From Microbacterium terricola (GTDB taxonomy: Bacteria > Actinomycetota > Actinomycetes > Actinomycetales > Microbacteriaceae), in the NCBI RefSeq assembly GCF_027943945.1, contig NZ_AP027141.1, positions 2,604,001 through 2,668,000 on the forward strand: a stretch of 64,000 nucleotides of DNA. The letters run 5' to 3'. A program made the position numbers and the translations under genes. The notes beneath the pieces are model-generated. The model saw nothing but the letters and a program-made list of their open reading frames with translations. It had not been told where the DNA came from and ran no database searches. This document shows positions 41,522 through 50,738 of the stretch, piece by piece. Every line of letters starts with the position of its first letter. The stretch's first letter is position 1.

Positions 41522-42709
41522 GTGACGGCTGCAGACACGACGACGGAGCGCGCCGGAGCGGACAGCGGCACACGCGGCTCGGTCGTGCTGGCGGGAGTCA
41601 CGAAGCGCTACGGCGATCAGGTCGCCGTCGACGACCTCTCGCTGCAGATCGAGCAGGGCGAGTTCCTCTCGCTGCTCGGCCCGTCGGGCTGCGGCAAGAC
41701 GACGACCCTCCGCATGATCGCCGGCTTCGAGCATCCCGATGCCGGAGACATCCTCATCTCGGGCGCGAGCGTCCTGGGCGCACCGCCCCACAAGCGCGAC
41801 GTCAACACGGTGTTCCAGGCGTACGCGCTGTTCCCGCACATGTCGGTCGCGGAGAACGTCGCCTACGGCCTGCAGCAGCGCCGCGTGCCGAAGGCGGAGG
41901 TGCGCGAACGCGTGTCCACGGCCCTCGACATGGTGCAGATGCGCCGCTTCGCCGACCGCAAGCCGACCCAGCTGTCCGGCGGGCAGCAGCAGCGCGTCGC
42001 GCTCGCGCGGGCACTCGTCAACCGCCCATCGGTGCTGCTGCTCGACGAGCCGCTCGGCGCCCTCGACCGCCAGCTCCGCGAGGAGATGCAGCTCGAGCTC
42101 AAGCTGCTCCAGTCGCGGCTGGGCATCACGTTCGTCTTCGTCACCCACGATCAGGGCGAGGCGCTGTCGATGAGCGACCGCATCGCCGTCATGCGGGACG
42201 GGCGCATCGAGCAGCTCGCCGACTCCGACACCATCTACGGATCGCCGGCATCGGCCTACGTGGCCGCGTTCGTCGGCCAGCAGAACTTCTTCGACGGGAC
42301 AGTCGCGGCGGACGCCGCATCCGTCGCCACGCCGCACGTGCTCGTGCGGCCGGCCTCCCCGATCACCTCCCCCGCTCCCGGCGCCCCGGCCCGCGCCGCC
42401 GTGCGGCCCGAGTTCGTCGAGCTCGCGACGACGCGTCCTGACACCGACGCCAACGCCGCCGAGGGCCGGATCATCGGCCTGTCGCACCTGGGCGAGACGA
42501 TGCAGTTCCTCGTGCAGCTGGACGCCGAGCAGGCCGTGCTCTCGCGGCGACCCACCCCCGACGCGCCACGGGTGGCCGTCGGCGACTCGGTGTGGTGCTC
42601 GTGGCGACCGGAATCCGTGCAGGTGTTCCCGCACGATGATCTCGCTGCCGCCGCCGGGCACGTCGACCCGCCCACCACCCGCACCGTCCGCACCGCGCAG
42701 TCCCTGTAA
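41522..42709 (+). CDS. potA: spermidine/putrescine-type ABC transporter ATPase
   Basis: A 395-residue MalK/PotA-class ATPase. It has Walker A GPSGCGKTT, signature LSGGQQQR, Walker B VLLLDEPLGALD, and the switch histidine in FVTHDQGEALSMSD. A C-terminal TOBE domain (VRPEFVELATTR, VWCSWRPESVQVF) follows. The start is GTG 41522 with GGAGG 5 nt upstream; a longer TTG-initiated frame overlaps the promoter region. It heads a run of six co-directional genes with a Tat-exported binding protein and two permeases. The neighbouring oxidases and deiminase support polyamines as cargo. Confidence 0.9.
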   Translation: MTAADTTTERAGADSGTRGSVVLAGVTKRYGDQVAVDDLSLQIEQGEFLSLLGPSGCGKTTTLRMIAGFEHPDAGDILISGASVLGAPPHKRDVNTVFQAYALFPHMSVAENVAYGLQQRRVPKAEVRERVSTALDMVQMRRFADRKPTQLSGGQQQRVALARALVNRPSVLLLDEPLGALDRQLREEMQLELKLLQSRLGITFVFVTHDQGEALSMSDRIAVMRDGRIEQLADSDTIYGSPASAYVAAFVGQQNFFDGTVAADAASVATPHVLVRPASPITSPAPGAPARAAVRPEFVELATTRPDTDANAAEGRIIGLSHLGETMQFLVQLDAEQAVLSRRPTPDAPRVAVGDSVWCSWRPESVQVFPHDDLAAAAGHVDPPTTRTVRTAQSL

Positions 42710-42727
42710 GCACCAGAGAGGAACCCC

Positions 42728-43906
42728 ATGGCCGAGCAGAACCCCGTCCGCATCCTCGCCAGCCGCGCCGCGGCGCCCGTCATCGTGCAGGAGCTGACGC
42801 GTCGGCGCTTCCTCTCGCTGGCCGCCATCGCCGGCGGCACCGCGTTCCTCGCGGCGTGCGCCGGGCCGAGCAGCAAGCCCACGCCGGTCGCCACCGGCGG
42901 CGACGTCGAGGACGCACTGTCGATCTACTCGTGGGGCGACTACGACGCCCCCGAGGTGCTCACCTCGTTCACCGACGAGTTCGGCGCGAAGATCACCGTC
43001 GACTCGTTCGGGTCGAATGAGGAGCTCATCTCGAAGCTCGTGGCGGCCAAGGGCACCGGCGGGTACGACATCATCGTGCCGACCGGCGTCTTCATCCCGC
43101 AGATGATCGAGAACGGACTGCTGCTGAAGCTCAACAAGGAGCTGATCCCCAACCTCGAGCACATGGATGCCGCGTACCTCGGCCGCGAGTGGGACCCGGA
43201 GAACGAGTACTCGATCTGCAAGGCGTGGGGCACGACGGGGTTCGTCTACGACAAGACCGTCATCACCCGGGAGCTGACCAGCTGGGCCGATTTCCTGGAT
43301 GCTGCGCAGAACGAGGCGAGCGGCAAGACCAGCGTGCTCGACGACCCCGCCGAGATCACCGGCATGTACTACTGGGCGAACGGCATCGACTGGAACACCA
43401 CCGACACCGCAGAGATCGACGCGTGCGAGGACTTCGTGGTCAACACGCTCGCACCGCACATCGCCGCGTTCGACTCGTACCCCGGCTCCGGCGCCATCCC
43501 GCAGGGCACGCATGCCCTGATCGAGGTGTGGAACGGCGATGCGCGGCAGGGGATCCTGAACTCGTCCGACCCCGACAAGTGGCAGTGGGTGCTCGGGTCG
43601 CCGACGACGGAGCTGTGGATGGACAACTGGGCGATCTCGGCGAGCGCCCCGCACCCCGAGGCCGCGCACGCCTTCATCAACTACGTCCTCACGCCCGAGA
43701 ACGCGATCGCCGAACTCGACTACATCGGCTACCACACCGGCGCGAAGGACATCCAGTCCACGGCGGAGGAGGAGGGGCTCGAGCGCCTCGATCTCGTGTT
43801 CTTCACGCCGGAGCAGCTCGCGACCATGAAGGACGGCGAAGTCAACGAAGCCCAGCAGCGCACCGTCGACATCTGGAACAAGGCGAAGGCCGCAGCGGGT
43901 GCGTAG
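42728..43906 (+). CDS. potD: polyamine-type solute-binding lipoprotein, Tat-exported
   Basis: A 392-residue PotD-like extracellular binding protein. The N-terminus has a twin-arginine signal (TRRRFLSLAAIAGG) ending in the lipobox LAAC with Cys44, so it is folded before export and lipid-anchored. Body motifs such as YSWGDYDAPEVLTSF, GGYDIIVPTGVFIPQMI and AHAFINYVLTPENAIAELDYIGY are typical of spermidine/putrescine binding proteins. GAGAGGAAC precedes the ATG. Its 3' end overlaps the next permease gene by 8 nt. Confidence 0.9.
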   Translation: MAEQNPVRILASRAAAPVIVQELTRRRFLSLAAIAGGTAFLAACAGPSSKPTPVATGGDVEDALSIYSWGDYDAPEVLTSFTDEFGAKITVDSFGSNEELISKLVAAKGTGGYDIIVPTGVFIPQMIENGLLLKLNKELIPNLEHMDAAYLGREWDPENEYSICKAWGTTGFVYDKTVITRELTSWADFLDAAQNEASGKTSVLDDPAEITGMYYWANGIDWNTTDTAEIDACEDFVVNTLAPHIAAFDSYPGSGAIPQGTHALIEVWNGDARQGILNSSDPDKWQWVLGSPTTELWMDNWAISASAPHPEAAHAFINYVLTPENAIAELDYIGYHTGAKDIQSTAEEEGLERLDLVFFTPEQLATMKDGEVNEAQQRTVDIWNKAKAAAGA

Positions 43907-44789
43907 GCTGCGGCTGCCGGGGTTCGCCCTCGCGATCCCCGCGTGGGCGTGGCTGCTGGTCTTCTTCGTCCTGCCGGTCGCAGTCGTCTTCTGGTACAGC
44001 TTCGGCTACAAGCCGGGCATGTTCGGCACGCACGCCAACGACGTGCTGTCCTTCGACCGCTATGCCGAGGTGCTGACGCCGACCTTCTTCGACACGTTCC
44101 TGAACACGCTGTGGATCGGGCTCGGCGGCACCGCGCTGTGCTTCGTGATCGGCGCGCCGGTCGCCTACTGGATGGCCCTCAAGGCGCCCGCGCGCTCCAA
44201 GGGACTCCTGATCGCCCTCGTGCTGGTGCCGTTCTGGACGAACTTCCTGGTGCGAACGATCGGATGGCAGGTGATCCTCGCACCCGAGGGCATCGTCTCG
44301 CACGTGCTGCAGCTGGTCGGGCTCGCGCCGCTCGAGATCCTCTACACCCGGCCCGCGGTGCTGCTGGGCGTGGTCTACAACTACCTGCCGCTGATGATCC
44401 TGCCGCTGTTCGTCGCGTTCGACCGGGTCGGCCTGCCGCTGCGGGAGGCGTCGAAGGATCTCGGTGCCGACAGCATCCGGACGTTCCTGCGGGTGACGTT
44501 CCCGCTCGCCCGCCCCGGCGTGATCGTCGGCGTGCTGCTGGTGTACATCCCGCTGATGGGCGACTACATCACCGCGACGGTGCTCGGCGGCGCGAAGGGC
44601 AACATGGTCGGGCAGCTCGTCGCGAGTCAGTTCCAGACCGCCCAGAACTGGGCGCTCGGCTCGGCGATGGCGGTCATGCTGATCCTCATCATCCTCGGCT
44701 CGGTCGCCCTGCTCGGTGCCCTGGCGTGGCTCGTCAGCCTGCCGTTCCGTTCCCGCAACCGTCTCGTCCTCGGGGAGGCTGCGTCGTGA
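43899..44789 (+). CDS. potB: polyamine-type ABC permease (PotB-like)
   Basis: A 296-residue permease with six predicted helices, beginning with FALAIPAWAWLLVFFVLPVA. The coupling motif is REASKDLGADSIRTFLRVTFPLARPG (the EAA loop), as in PotB/PotH. The GTG start at 43899 lies within the end of the binding-protein gene, giving an 8-nt overlap; there is no better start downstream before TM1. It pairs with PotC-like 44786-45613 to form the channel. Confidence 0.88.
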   Translation: MRRLRLPGFALAIPAWAWLLVFFVLPVAVVFWYSFGYKPGMFGTHANDVLSFDRYAEVLTPTFFDTFLNTLWIGLGGTALCFVIGAPVAYWMALKAPARSKGLLIALVLVPFWTNFLVRTIGWQVILAPEGIVSHVLQLVGLAPLEILYTRPAVLLGVVYNYLPLMILPLFVAFDRVGLPLREASKDLGADSIRTFLRVTFPLARPGVIVGVLLVYIPLMGDYITATVLGGAKGNMVGQLVASQFQTAQNWALGSAMAVMLILIILGSVALLGALAWLVSLPFRSRNRLVLGEAAS

Positions 44790-45613
44790 CCGACCGTCTG
44801 CTGAAGGTGTGGAGCATCCTCGTCTTCGTCTTCCTGTTCCTGCCGATCGTGGTGATCGTCGCCTACTCGTTCAACAACGGCCGGCTGCTCACGGCGTTCA
44901 CCGAGTTCGGGTTCGACGGCTATCTCGCGCTGTTCCGGAAGTCGGTCCTGAGCGACGCCGTCATGGTGTCGCTGCGCACCGGCGCGATCGCCGCGGTGCT
45001 CGCGACCCTGCTCGGCACCCTCGCCGGCATCTCGCTGGCCCGCCGTCCGGGGAAGTGGACCTGGTGGTTCATCGGACTGCTGCTGCTGGTGTCGGTCACG
45101 CCCGAGATCGTCGACGCGGTGTCGCTGCTGCCCTGGCTGGTGTTCCTCGGCCAGGACCTCGGGATGTCGGTGTTCAACGACGGCACCGTCCGTCTCGTCG
45201 TCGGCCACTCGCTGTTCTCGGTCGCCGTGGTCACCTACATCGTGCGCGCCCGTCTCGTCGGGCTGCCGGAGAACCTCGAAGAGGCCTCGGCCGACCTGTA
45301 TGCGACGCCGTTCACGACATTCCGCCGGGTGACGCTGCCGCTCGCGATGCCGGCCGTGCTCGCCGGCGCGCTGCTCGCGTTCACGTTCAGCCTCGACAAC
45401 ACCGTCGTCTCGTCGTTCGTTCAGGTGTCGGGCTCGACGCCCTGGCCCGTCTACATCCTCAGCTCGCTGCGGTCGGGGCTGCGACCCGAGATCGCCGCGG
45501 TGTCGACGATCATGCTGATCCTCACCCTCGTCGCCCTCGCCGTCGTCGCCCTGGTGCTGCGCCGTGCGGGCGATTCCGCCACCGACATCGCCCGCACCAT
45601 GGCGGGCGGGTAG
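44786..45613 (+). CDS. potC: polyamine-type ABC permease (PotC-like)
   Basis: A 275-residue permease. TM1 is SILVFVFLFLPIVVIVAYSF, and the PotC-type sequence YSFNNGRLLTAFTEFGFDGY follows. The EAA loop is NLEEASADLYATPFTTFRRVTLPLAMP. The start is GTG 44786, overlapping the upstream stop by 4 nt (GTGA); a much longer open frame is antisense to the real permease. It ends 7 nt before the amidohydrolase gene, so the importer and the enzyme are in one operon. Confidence 0.9.
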   Translation: MTDRLLKVWSILVFVFLFLPIVVIVAYSFNNGRLLTAFTEFGFDGYLALFRKSVLSDAVMVSLRTGAIAAVLATLLGTLAGISLARRPGKWTWWFIGLLLLVSVTPEIVDAVSLLPWLVFLGQDLGMSVFNDGTVRLVVGHSLFSVAVVTYIVRARLVGLPENLEEASADLYATPFTTFRRVTLPLAMPAVLAGALLAFTFSLDNTVVSSFVQVSGSTPWPVYILSSLRSGLRPEIAAVSTIMLILTLVALAVVALVLRRAGDSATDIARTMAGG

Positions 45614-45620
45614 GAGAACC

Positions 45621-47276
45621 ATGACCCACGCCGAGCTCGTCTTCATCGGCGGCCCTGTCTTCACCGCGGACACCGTGCGCTCGCGCGCGACGGGTGTCGC
45701 CGTGTCGGGCGGCCGCATCGTCGCCGTGGGCGGTGATGAGATCCGGGAGCTGATCGGCCCCCGCACCGAGGTCGTCGACCTGGCCGGACGGATGCTGGTG
45801 CCCGGCTTCCAGGACGCGCACGTGCATCCGGTCTCCGGCGGGCTGGAGCTGCTGCGGTGCGATCTGAGCGAGGGGTCGACCGAGGCCGAGTACCTCGACA
45901 CGGTCGCCGCCTACGCGCAGGCGCATCCGGACGAGGAGTGGATCACCGGCGGCGGGTGGGCGATGTCGGCGTTCCCCGGTGGCACCCCGACCTCGGAGGC
46001 CCTCGACCGCGTGCTCCCCGACCGCCCTGCTTTCCTGCCCAACCGCGACGGACACGGCGCCTGGGTGAACACGGCCGCGCTGCGCCGCGCCGGCATCGAT
46101 CGCGACACCCCAGACCCCGCCGACGGACGCATCGAGCGGGATGCGGACGGCCGCCCCACCGGCACGCTCCACGAGGGTGCGATGTCGCTGGTGAACCGGC
46201 TGATCCCCGACCCGTCGCCGGAGTTCCTGCACGAGGCGCTCCTGGCCGGACAGCGCTACCTGCACTCGTACGGCATCACCGCGTGGCAGGACGCCATCAT
46301 CGGCGACTACAGCGACCTCGTCGATCAGGGCGAGACGTACCGGGCGGCCGCGGCGGACGGCTCGCTGACCGGCCGGGTCGTCGGCGCGCTGTGGTGGGAC
46401 CGCACCGCCGGGCTCGAGCAGATCCCCTCGCTCGTCGAGCGGCGGGAGCGGTTCTCGCTCGGGCGGTTCCAGGCGACGAGCATCAAGGTCATGCAGGACG
46501 GGGTCGCCGAGAACTTCACGGCGGCGATGCTCGAGCCGTACCACGACGGGCACGGGCACTTCACCGACAACTCGGGCATCTCGTTCGTCGCGCCCGAGAT
46601 CCTCGCAGAGGCCGTGCCGCAGCTCGACGCGCTCGGATTCCAGGTGCACTTCCACGCGATCGGCGACCGCGCCGTGCGCGAGTGCCTCGACGCCGTCGCC
46701 GCCGCCATCGACCGCAACGGACGCGGCGACAACCGGCACCACATCGCCCACATCCAGGTCGTGCACCCCGACGACGTGCCGCGCTTCCGCGAACTCGGCG
46801 TCGCGGCGAACATGCAGTCGCTGTGGGCCACGCTCGAGCCGCAGATGGTCGAGCTGACGCTGCCGTTCCTCGGCTCGCCGCGCGACGCGTGGCAGTACCC
46901 GTTCGGCGACCTGCTGCGCTCGGGCGCCGTGCTCGCGGCGGGCAGCGACTGGTCGGTGTCGTCGCCGAACCCGCTCGCCGCGATCCACACGGCCGTCAAC
47001 CGGCAGGCGGCGCCCGGGTATGAGGAGGGCGACTACGAGCCGTTCCTGCCGGAGCAGGCGATCGACCTGGCCACCTCGCTCACCGCGTACACCGCCGGGT
47101 CCGCCTGGGTGAACCACCTGGACGCCGAGACCGGCACCGTGGAGGTCGGGAAGTACGCCGATCTCGCCGTGCTCGATCGCGACCCGTTCGCCGGTCCCGC
47201 CGATCAGATCGGCGCGACCCGCGTGCTGCAGACCTTCGTCGAGGGCGTCCGCGTCTTCGACGCGTCGGACAGCTGA
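45621..47276 (+). CDS. metal-dependent amidohydrolase (YtcJ-like)
   Basis: A 551-residue amidohydrolase-superfamily enzyme of the amidohydrolase 3/YtcJ type. It has the N-terminal composite domain (GGPVFTADTVRSRATGVAVSG), metal ligands His67 and His69 in GFQDAHVHP, and further histidines in VHFHAIGDRAV and HHIAHIQVVHPDD, with the late aspartate in AAGSDWSVSSPNP. It probably removes an acyl or formyl group from an amine. ATG 45621 follows TAGGAGAACC. The operon position after a polyamine importer suggests N-acylated amines, but the family is too broad to fix a substrate. Confidence 0.85.
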   Translation: MTHAELVFIGGPVFTADTVRSRATGVAVSGGRIVAVGGDEIRELIGPRTEVVDLAGRMLVPGFQDAHVHPVSGGLELLRCDLSEGSTEAEYLDTVAAYAQAHPDEEWITGGGWAMSAFPGGTPTSEALDRVLPDRPAFLPNRDGHGAWVNTAALRRAGIDRDTPDPADGRIERDADGRPTGTLHEGAMSLVNRLIPDPSPEFLHEALLAGQRYLHSYGITAWQDAIIGDYSDLVDQGETYRAAAADGSLTGRVVGALWWDRTAGLEQIPSLVERRERFSLGRFQATSIKVMQDGVAENFTAAMLEPYHDGHGHFTDNSGISFVAPEILAEAVPQLDALGFQVHFHAIGDRAVRECLDAVAAAIDRNGRGDNRHHIAHIQVVHPDDVPRFRELGVAANMQSLWATLEPQMVELTLPFLGSPRDAWQYPFGDLLRSGAVLAAGSDWSVSSPNPLAAIHTAVNRQAAPGYEEGDYEPFLPEQAIDLATSLTAYTAGSAWVNHLDAETGTVEVGKYADLAVLDRDPFAGPADQIGATRVLQTFVEGVRVFDASDS

Positions 47277-47279
47277 CCC

Positions 47280-47320
47280 CGCTTCGTCTCGTCGCTCCGC
47301 TCCTCGCTCAACGACCCGCA
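47280..47320. repeat. dispersed intergenic repeat (family with TCGTTGAGCGAGGAGCG core)
   Basis: On the minus strand this stretch reads GGTCGTTGAGCGAGGAGCGG followed by AGCGACGAGACGAAGC. From memory, close relatives recur at gene ends in Microbacteriaceae genomes. Here it fills the 72-nt gap between the amidohydrolase stop and the oxidoreductase. Only one copy is in the window. Confidence 0.5.
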
Positions 47321-47348
47321 GTGCCAACACCGATAGGAAGTGATACCC

Positions 47349-48773
47349 GTGGGAACCACCGTCTTCGAACGACGCGTGCCCTCGGCATCCGTGATCAGCC
47401 GCAGCCTCGAGACCACCCGGTCGGGGGTGTTCTGGACCGAGGACCTGCCCGAGGGGCTGCGTCCCGATCGAGCGCCGCTGCGGGGTGCCGTCGCGGCCGA
47501 CCTCGTGGTGGTCGGCGCCGGCTACACCGGGCTCTGGACCGCACTGCTGGCGAAGACCCGCGACCCCGGCCGGCGCGTCGTCGTGGTCGAGGCAAATCGC
47601 GTGGGATGGGCGGCGTCGGGCCGCAACGGCGGGTTCTGCGAGGCGAGCCTCACCCATGGGCACGACAACGGCATGAGCCGCTGGCCCGACGAGATGCCGC
47701 TGATCGAGCGACTCGGGATGGAGAACCTCGACGCCATCGAGGCCGCCGAAGCCGACTACGGTCTGGACTTCCACTTCGAGCGGACCGGACAGCTCGCGCC
47801 CGCGACGGAGCCGCATCAGATCGAGTGGCTGCGCGAGGTGCCCACCGGCGACGACGTCGTGTTCCTCGACGAGGCGGAGGCGCAGGCCGCGGTCGCCTCG
47901 CCCACCTACCTCGCCGCGCTGTGGGAGAAGCGCAACTGCGGGCTGGTGCATCCGGCCCGGCTGGCCGCCGAGCTCGCCCGCGCCGCCGAGGAGCGCGGTG
48001 TCGAGATCTTCGAGCGGTCGCACGTGCGCAGTCTCGACACCGATGGGGCAGGCGTCTCGATCGTCACCGATGACAGCCGGGTCGATGCGGCGCACGCCGT
48101 GCTCGCGACCAATGTGTTCCCCTCGCTGCTGCGCCGGAACCGCCTGATGACGGTGCCCGTGTACGACTACGCCCTCATGACCGAGCCGCTGACCGACGAG
48201 CAGCTCGCCGCGATCGGCTGGCGCGACCGGCAGGGCATCGGCGACATGGCGAACCAGTTCCACTACTACCGGCTGTCGCAGGACAACCGGATCCTGTTCG
48301 GCGGCTACGACGCGCTGTACCACTACGGCCGCCGCGTCGACCCGGCGTACGAGAACAGGCCGGATGTGTGGGCACGGCTCGCCAGCCACTTCTTCACGAC
48401 GTTCCCGCAGCTCGAGGGCCTGCGATTCTCGCATCAGTGGTCAGGGGCCATCGACACGAGCACGCAGTTCACGGCGTTCTTCGGCACCGCCCGACGCGGA
48501 CGGGTGGCCTACGCCGCCGGATTCACCGGCCTCGGCGTCGGATCGACGCGGTTCGCTGCCGACGTGATGCTCGACCTGCTCGACGGCACGGTCAACGAGA
48601 AGACGACGCTCGAGATGGTGCGCAAGCGTCCCCTCCCCTTCCCACCGGAGCCCGCCGCATCCATCGGCATCAACGCGACGCGCTGGTCGCTCGACCGCGC
48701 CGACCACAACGAGGGACGCCGCAACCTGCTGCTGAAGACCCTCGACCGCCTCGGCCTCGGGTTCGACTCGTGA
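47349..48773 (+). CDS. FAD-dependent amine oxidoreductase (PuuB/DAO type)
   Basis: A 474-residue FAD enzyme with the Rossmann motif VVVGAGYTGLWTA at about residues 54-66, followed by VVVVEANRVGWAASGRNGGF. ASGRNGG is the hallmark of gamma-glutamylputrescine oxidase-like and glycine/D-amino-acid oxidase-like proteins. The C-terminal FAD contact is FTGLGVGSTRFAADVMLDLL. GTG 47349 is chosen since AGGAAG lies 9 nt upstream; an in-frame GTG at 47340 has no room for a ribosome site. It is coupled to the following cupin gene by a 4-nt overlap. Oxidative deamination of a polyamine derivative is inferred. Confidence 0.85.
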   Translation: MGTTVFERRVPSASVISRSLETTRSGVFWTEDLPEGLRPDRAPLRGAVAADLVVVGAGYTGLWTALLAKTRDPGRRVVVVEANRVGWAASGRNGGFCEASLTHGHDNGMSRWPDEMPLIERLGMENLDAIEAAEADYGLDFHFERTGQLAPATEPHQIEWLREVPTGDDVVFLDEAEAQAAVASPTYLAALWEKRNCGLVHPARLAAELARAAEERGVEIFERSHVRSLDTDGAGVSIVTDDSRVDAAHAVLATNVFPSLLRRNRLMTVPVYDYALMTEPLTDEQLAAIGWRDRQGIGDMANQFHYYRLSQDNRILFGGYDALYHYGRRVDPAYENRPDVWARLASHFFTTFPQLEGLRFSHQWSGAIDTSTQFTAFFGTARRGRVAYAAGFTGLGVGSTRFAADVMLDLLDGTVNEKTTLEMVRKRPLPFPPEPAASIGINATRWSLDRADHNEGRRNLLLKTLDRLGLGFDS

Positions 48774-49120
48774 CCGCGCTGACCGCGGGGGCGGTGACGG
48801 ATGCTGCCGGCCTGACGCTCGGTCACGAGCCCGTGCCCGCGGAGCAGGTCGTCGCGGGGACGCCCTCGACCGGTTACGTCGACCTCGACGATGCACGGGG
48901 CGTCGGCATCGGCGTCTGGGAGATGACACCGGGAGCCATGAGCGACGTCGAGTCGGACGAGGTGTTCATCGTGCTGTCGGGGTCGGCGACGGTCGAGTTC
49001 ACCGATCCGGCGCTGCCGGCGATCGAGCTGCGCGCCGGCTCGATCGTGCGGCTCGAGGCGGGCATGCACACGGTGTGGACCGTGCGGGAGACGCTGCGGA
49101 AGGTGTACGTCGCCGGCTGA
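48770..49120 (+). CDS. small cupin (DUF861/EutQ-like)
   Basis: A 116-residue single-domain cupin. The core is VWEMTPGAMSDVESDEVFIVLSG, then EFTDPALPAIELRAGSIVRL and a Trp/Thr-rich end (TVWTVRETLRKVYVAG). The usual metal-binding histidines are mostly replaced, as in DUF861 proteins, so catalysis is doubtful. GTG 48770 overlaps the FAD oxidoreductase stop by 4 nt. DUF861 cupins are regularly found beside PuuB-like oxidases; the role is not established. Confidence 0.8.
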   Translation: MTALTAGAVTDAAGLTLGHEPVPAEQVVAGTPSTGYVDLDDARGVGIGVWEMTPGAMSDVESDEVFIVLSGSATVEFTDPALPAIELRAGSIVRLEAGMHTVWTVRETLRKVYVAG

Positions 49121-49128
49121 TCGCCCGC

Positions 49129-50610
49129 TCAGAACGGCGGCGGATCCAGCGCATGCTCGCGGCCGGTCGGACTGAGCCAGACGACCGCACCGGTGCGGGG
49201 ATCGAATCGCCACAGCGACTCGGTCTTCACCCCGTGGTGCGGCTCGCACTCCGGGCCTAGGTTGCCGGCGGCGGTCGGCCCTCCGCGGGCCCACTCGAGC
49301 CGATGGTCGATATCGCAGTCGCGGGCCGCGCGGGCGCAGCCGGGGAAGATGCAGACCGGATGCTGCGCCTCGAGCCATCGCCGGAGCGCCCTCGGCACCC
49401 GATAGGTCTTCCGGTCGAGGTCGAGCACGGTTCCGCTGACCGGATGCGTCAGCACTCGAATCCACGAGGCTGACTCCCCCGCCAGTCTCTTCGCTGTCTC
49501 GAGCGGGATCGGACCGTAGCCGTCGAGCGTCGCCGGCTCGTCGGAGTGCCCGAGGATCGACAGCACCGGGATCGTGATCGCGATCTGGGCCTTGCGACGG
49601 CGGTGCGGCGGGACGCAGGACGTCACGACGAGTGCACGGCCGGATGCAGGGGCCGCCGTGTCCGCGGCGGCCGCGGTGTCATCGGGCAGCGGATAGGTCT
49701 CGCCGTCGATGAGCAGATCGGCCAGGATGTCGGCGCGCAGCTGCGCGAGCGTGCGCGTCTCGCCCGGCAGTCCGCGCAGGTGCCGGGCGGTCTGGTCGAC
49801 GCGGCGGTAGGCGGCGTGCGCCTCGATCGCGGGCAGGGACGCCGTGAGCGTCGCCATGCCGTCGAGGTTCGGGTCGAGCCAGACGGCCCGCTCGGCCGCG
49901 GCGCGCACATGCCGCTCCTGCAGCGACTCCCGGTGGATGCGCTCGCGCGCAGCCCGGGCGTTCATGAGGAACTTGCCCGGGGTGAGACGCCCGGCCATCG
50001 CAGTCACGTGCGCGTCGAACAGCGTCCAACTGTCGCTGGCAACGTCCGGCAACGTCGCGGCAAGTGTCGCTGCCGTCACCGCGTTGCGCTCATCGACAGC
50101 ACCCGAGAGGAACTCGCGCCACAGACCGGGCAGTCGCTCCTGCAGCGTCGCGGCATGGGCGCCCCGCGCAGACACGGTGGTCTCGGCCAGATGCAGGCGC
50201 GTGGCGATGTCGCAGATCGCGGCGCGCGCGGCGACCTGCCGACGCTCGGCGCGTACCGCCGCGACCGAACGGCCGCGGGGATCCTGCCACGCGGGGTCGA
50301 GCGTCGGGTCGGAGCCGAGCCAGAACTCCGGATGCTCGCGGGCGTCGGCGAGCACCTCGCCGATCGCGGCGTACTGCGCGGCGATCGCCTCGCGCTGCCG
50401 GTGCGCGACGCGCTCGATCTCGTCCATCGCCAGCGTCACCCCGAGAGCCGGCGACACGACCGTCGCCGGCTGCGCGAGCGCGTCGAGGTAGGCCGCGATC
50501 TCGTCGTCGACCAGTGCCTGCTCGGCGACCCACTGATCGAACTCGGCCAGGCGGGCGAGGTCATCGTCGTCGGTCGCCCGTTCAACCCTCTCCCGCGCAC
50601 CATCGTTCAT
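49129..50610 (-). CDS. DUF222/HNH endonuclease-domain protein
   Basis: A 493-residue protein of the actinobacterial 13E12-like family. An N-terminal helical DUF222 region (EFDQWVAEQALVDDEIAAYL and onward) is followed by a C-terminal HNH nuclease domain with zinc-type CIFPGCARAARDCDIDHRLE, then NLGPECEPHHGVKTES. The start is ATG 50610: TACCAT at 50618-50623 (minus strand) ends 7 nt upstream, predicting a leaderless message, whereas the earlier ATG 50640 covers this box. It converges with the cupin gene after 8 nt. Such genes are multicopy in Microbacteriaceae and behave as possibly mobile elements; activity is unproven. Confidence 0.88.
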   Translation of the reverse strand: MNDGARERVERATDDDDLARLAEFDQWVAEQALVDDEIAAYLDALAQPATVVSPALGVTLAMDEIERVAHRQREAIAAQYAAIGEVLADAREHPEFWLGSDPTLDPAWQDPRGRSVAAVRAERRQVAARAAICDIATRLHLAETTVSARGAHAATLQERLPGLWREFLSGAVDERNAVTAATLAATLPDVASDSWTLFDAHVTAMAGRLTPGKFLMNARAARERIHRESLQERHVRAAAERAVWLDPNLDGMATLTASLPAIEAHAAYRRVDQTARHLRGLPGETRTLAQLRADILADLLIDGETYPLPDDTAAAADTAAPASGRALVVTSCVPPHRRRKAQIAITIPVLSILGHSDEPATLDGYGPIPLETAKRLAGESASWIRVLTHPVSGTVLDLDRKTYRVPRALRRWLEAQHPVCIFPGCARAARDCDIDHRLEWARGGPTAAGNLGPECEPHHGVKTESLWRFDPRTGAVVWLSPTGREHALDPPPF

Positions 50611-50617
50611 AGTTTCG

Positions 50618-50623
50618 ATGGTA
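50618..50623 (-). promoter_or_regulatory. -10 box TACCAT for leaderless HNH gene
   Basis: TACCAT ends 7 nt before the ATG at 50610, with no Shine-Dalgarno. It decides the start against an in-frame ATG 30 nt upstream. Confidence 0.45.
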
Positions 50624-50726
50624 GCGATGGCCTCCGACATCGACCGCGCCCAGCATCCCGCACGCATTTCGGTTCACTCGTCCATATCTTCGAATCTGCG
50701 GCAACGGCACCCCGGCCCAGCCCGGC

Positions 50727-50732
50727 TAAGCT
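50727..50732 (+). promoter_or_regulatory. -10 box TAAGCT for leaderless cysteine-hydrolase gene
   Basis: TAAGCT ends 6 nt before the ATG at 50739, again with no ribosome-binding site between. Confidence 0.45.
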
Positions 50733-50738
50733 GAGCTC

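Noticed and set aside
41008..42441. Long plus-strand frame linking the TetR fragment to sequence inside potA
   Set aside because: Beyond 41350 it is a wrong-frame shadow of the PotA ATPase; only the 41101-41285 part looks coding.
45522..48434. A 970-codon open frame on the minus strand
   Set aside because: Antisense shadow of PotC end, amidohydrolase and FAD oxidoreductase, which show clear motifs on the plus strand.
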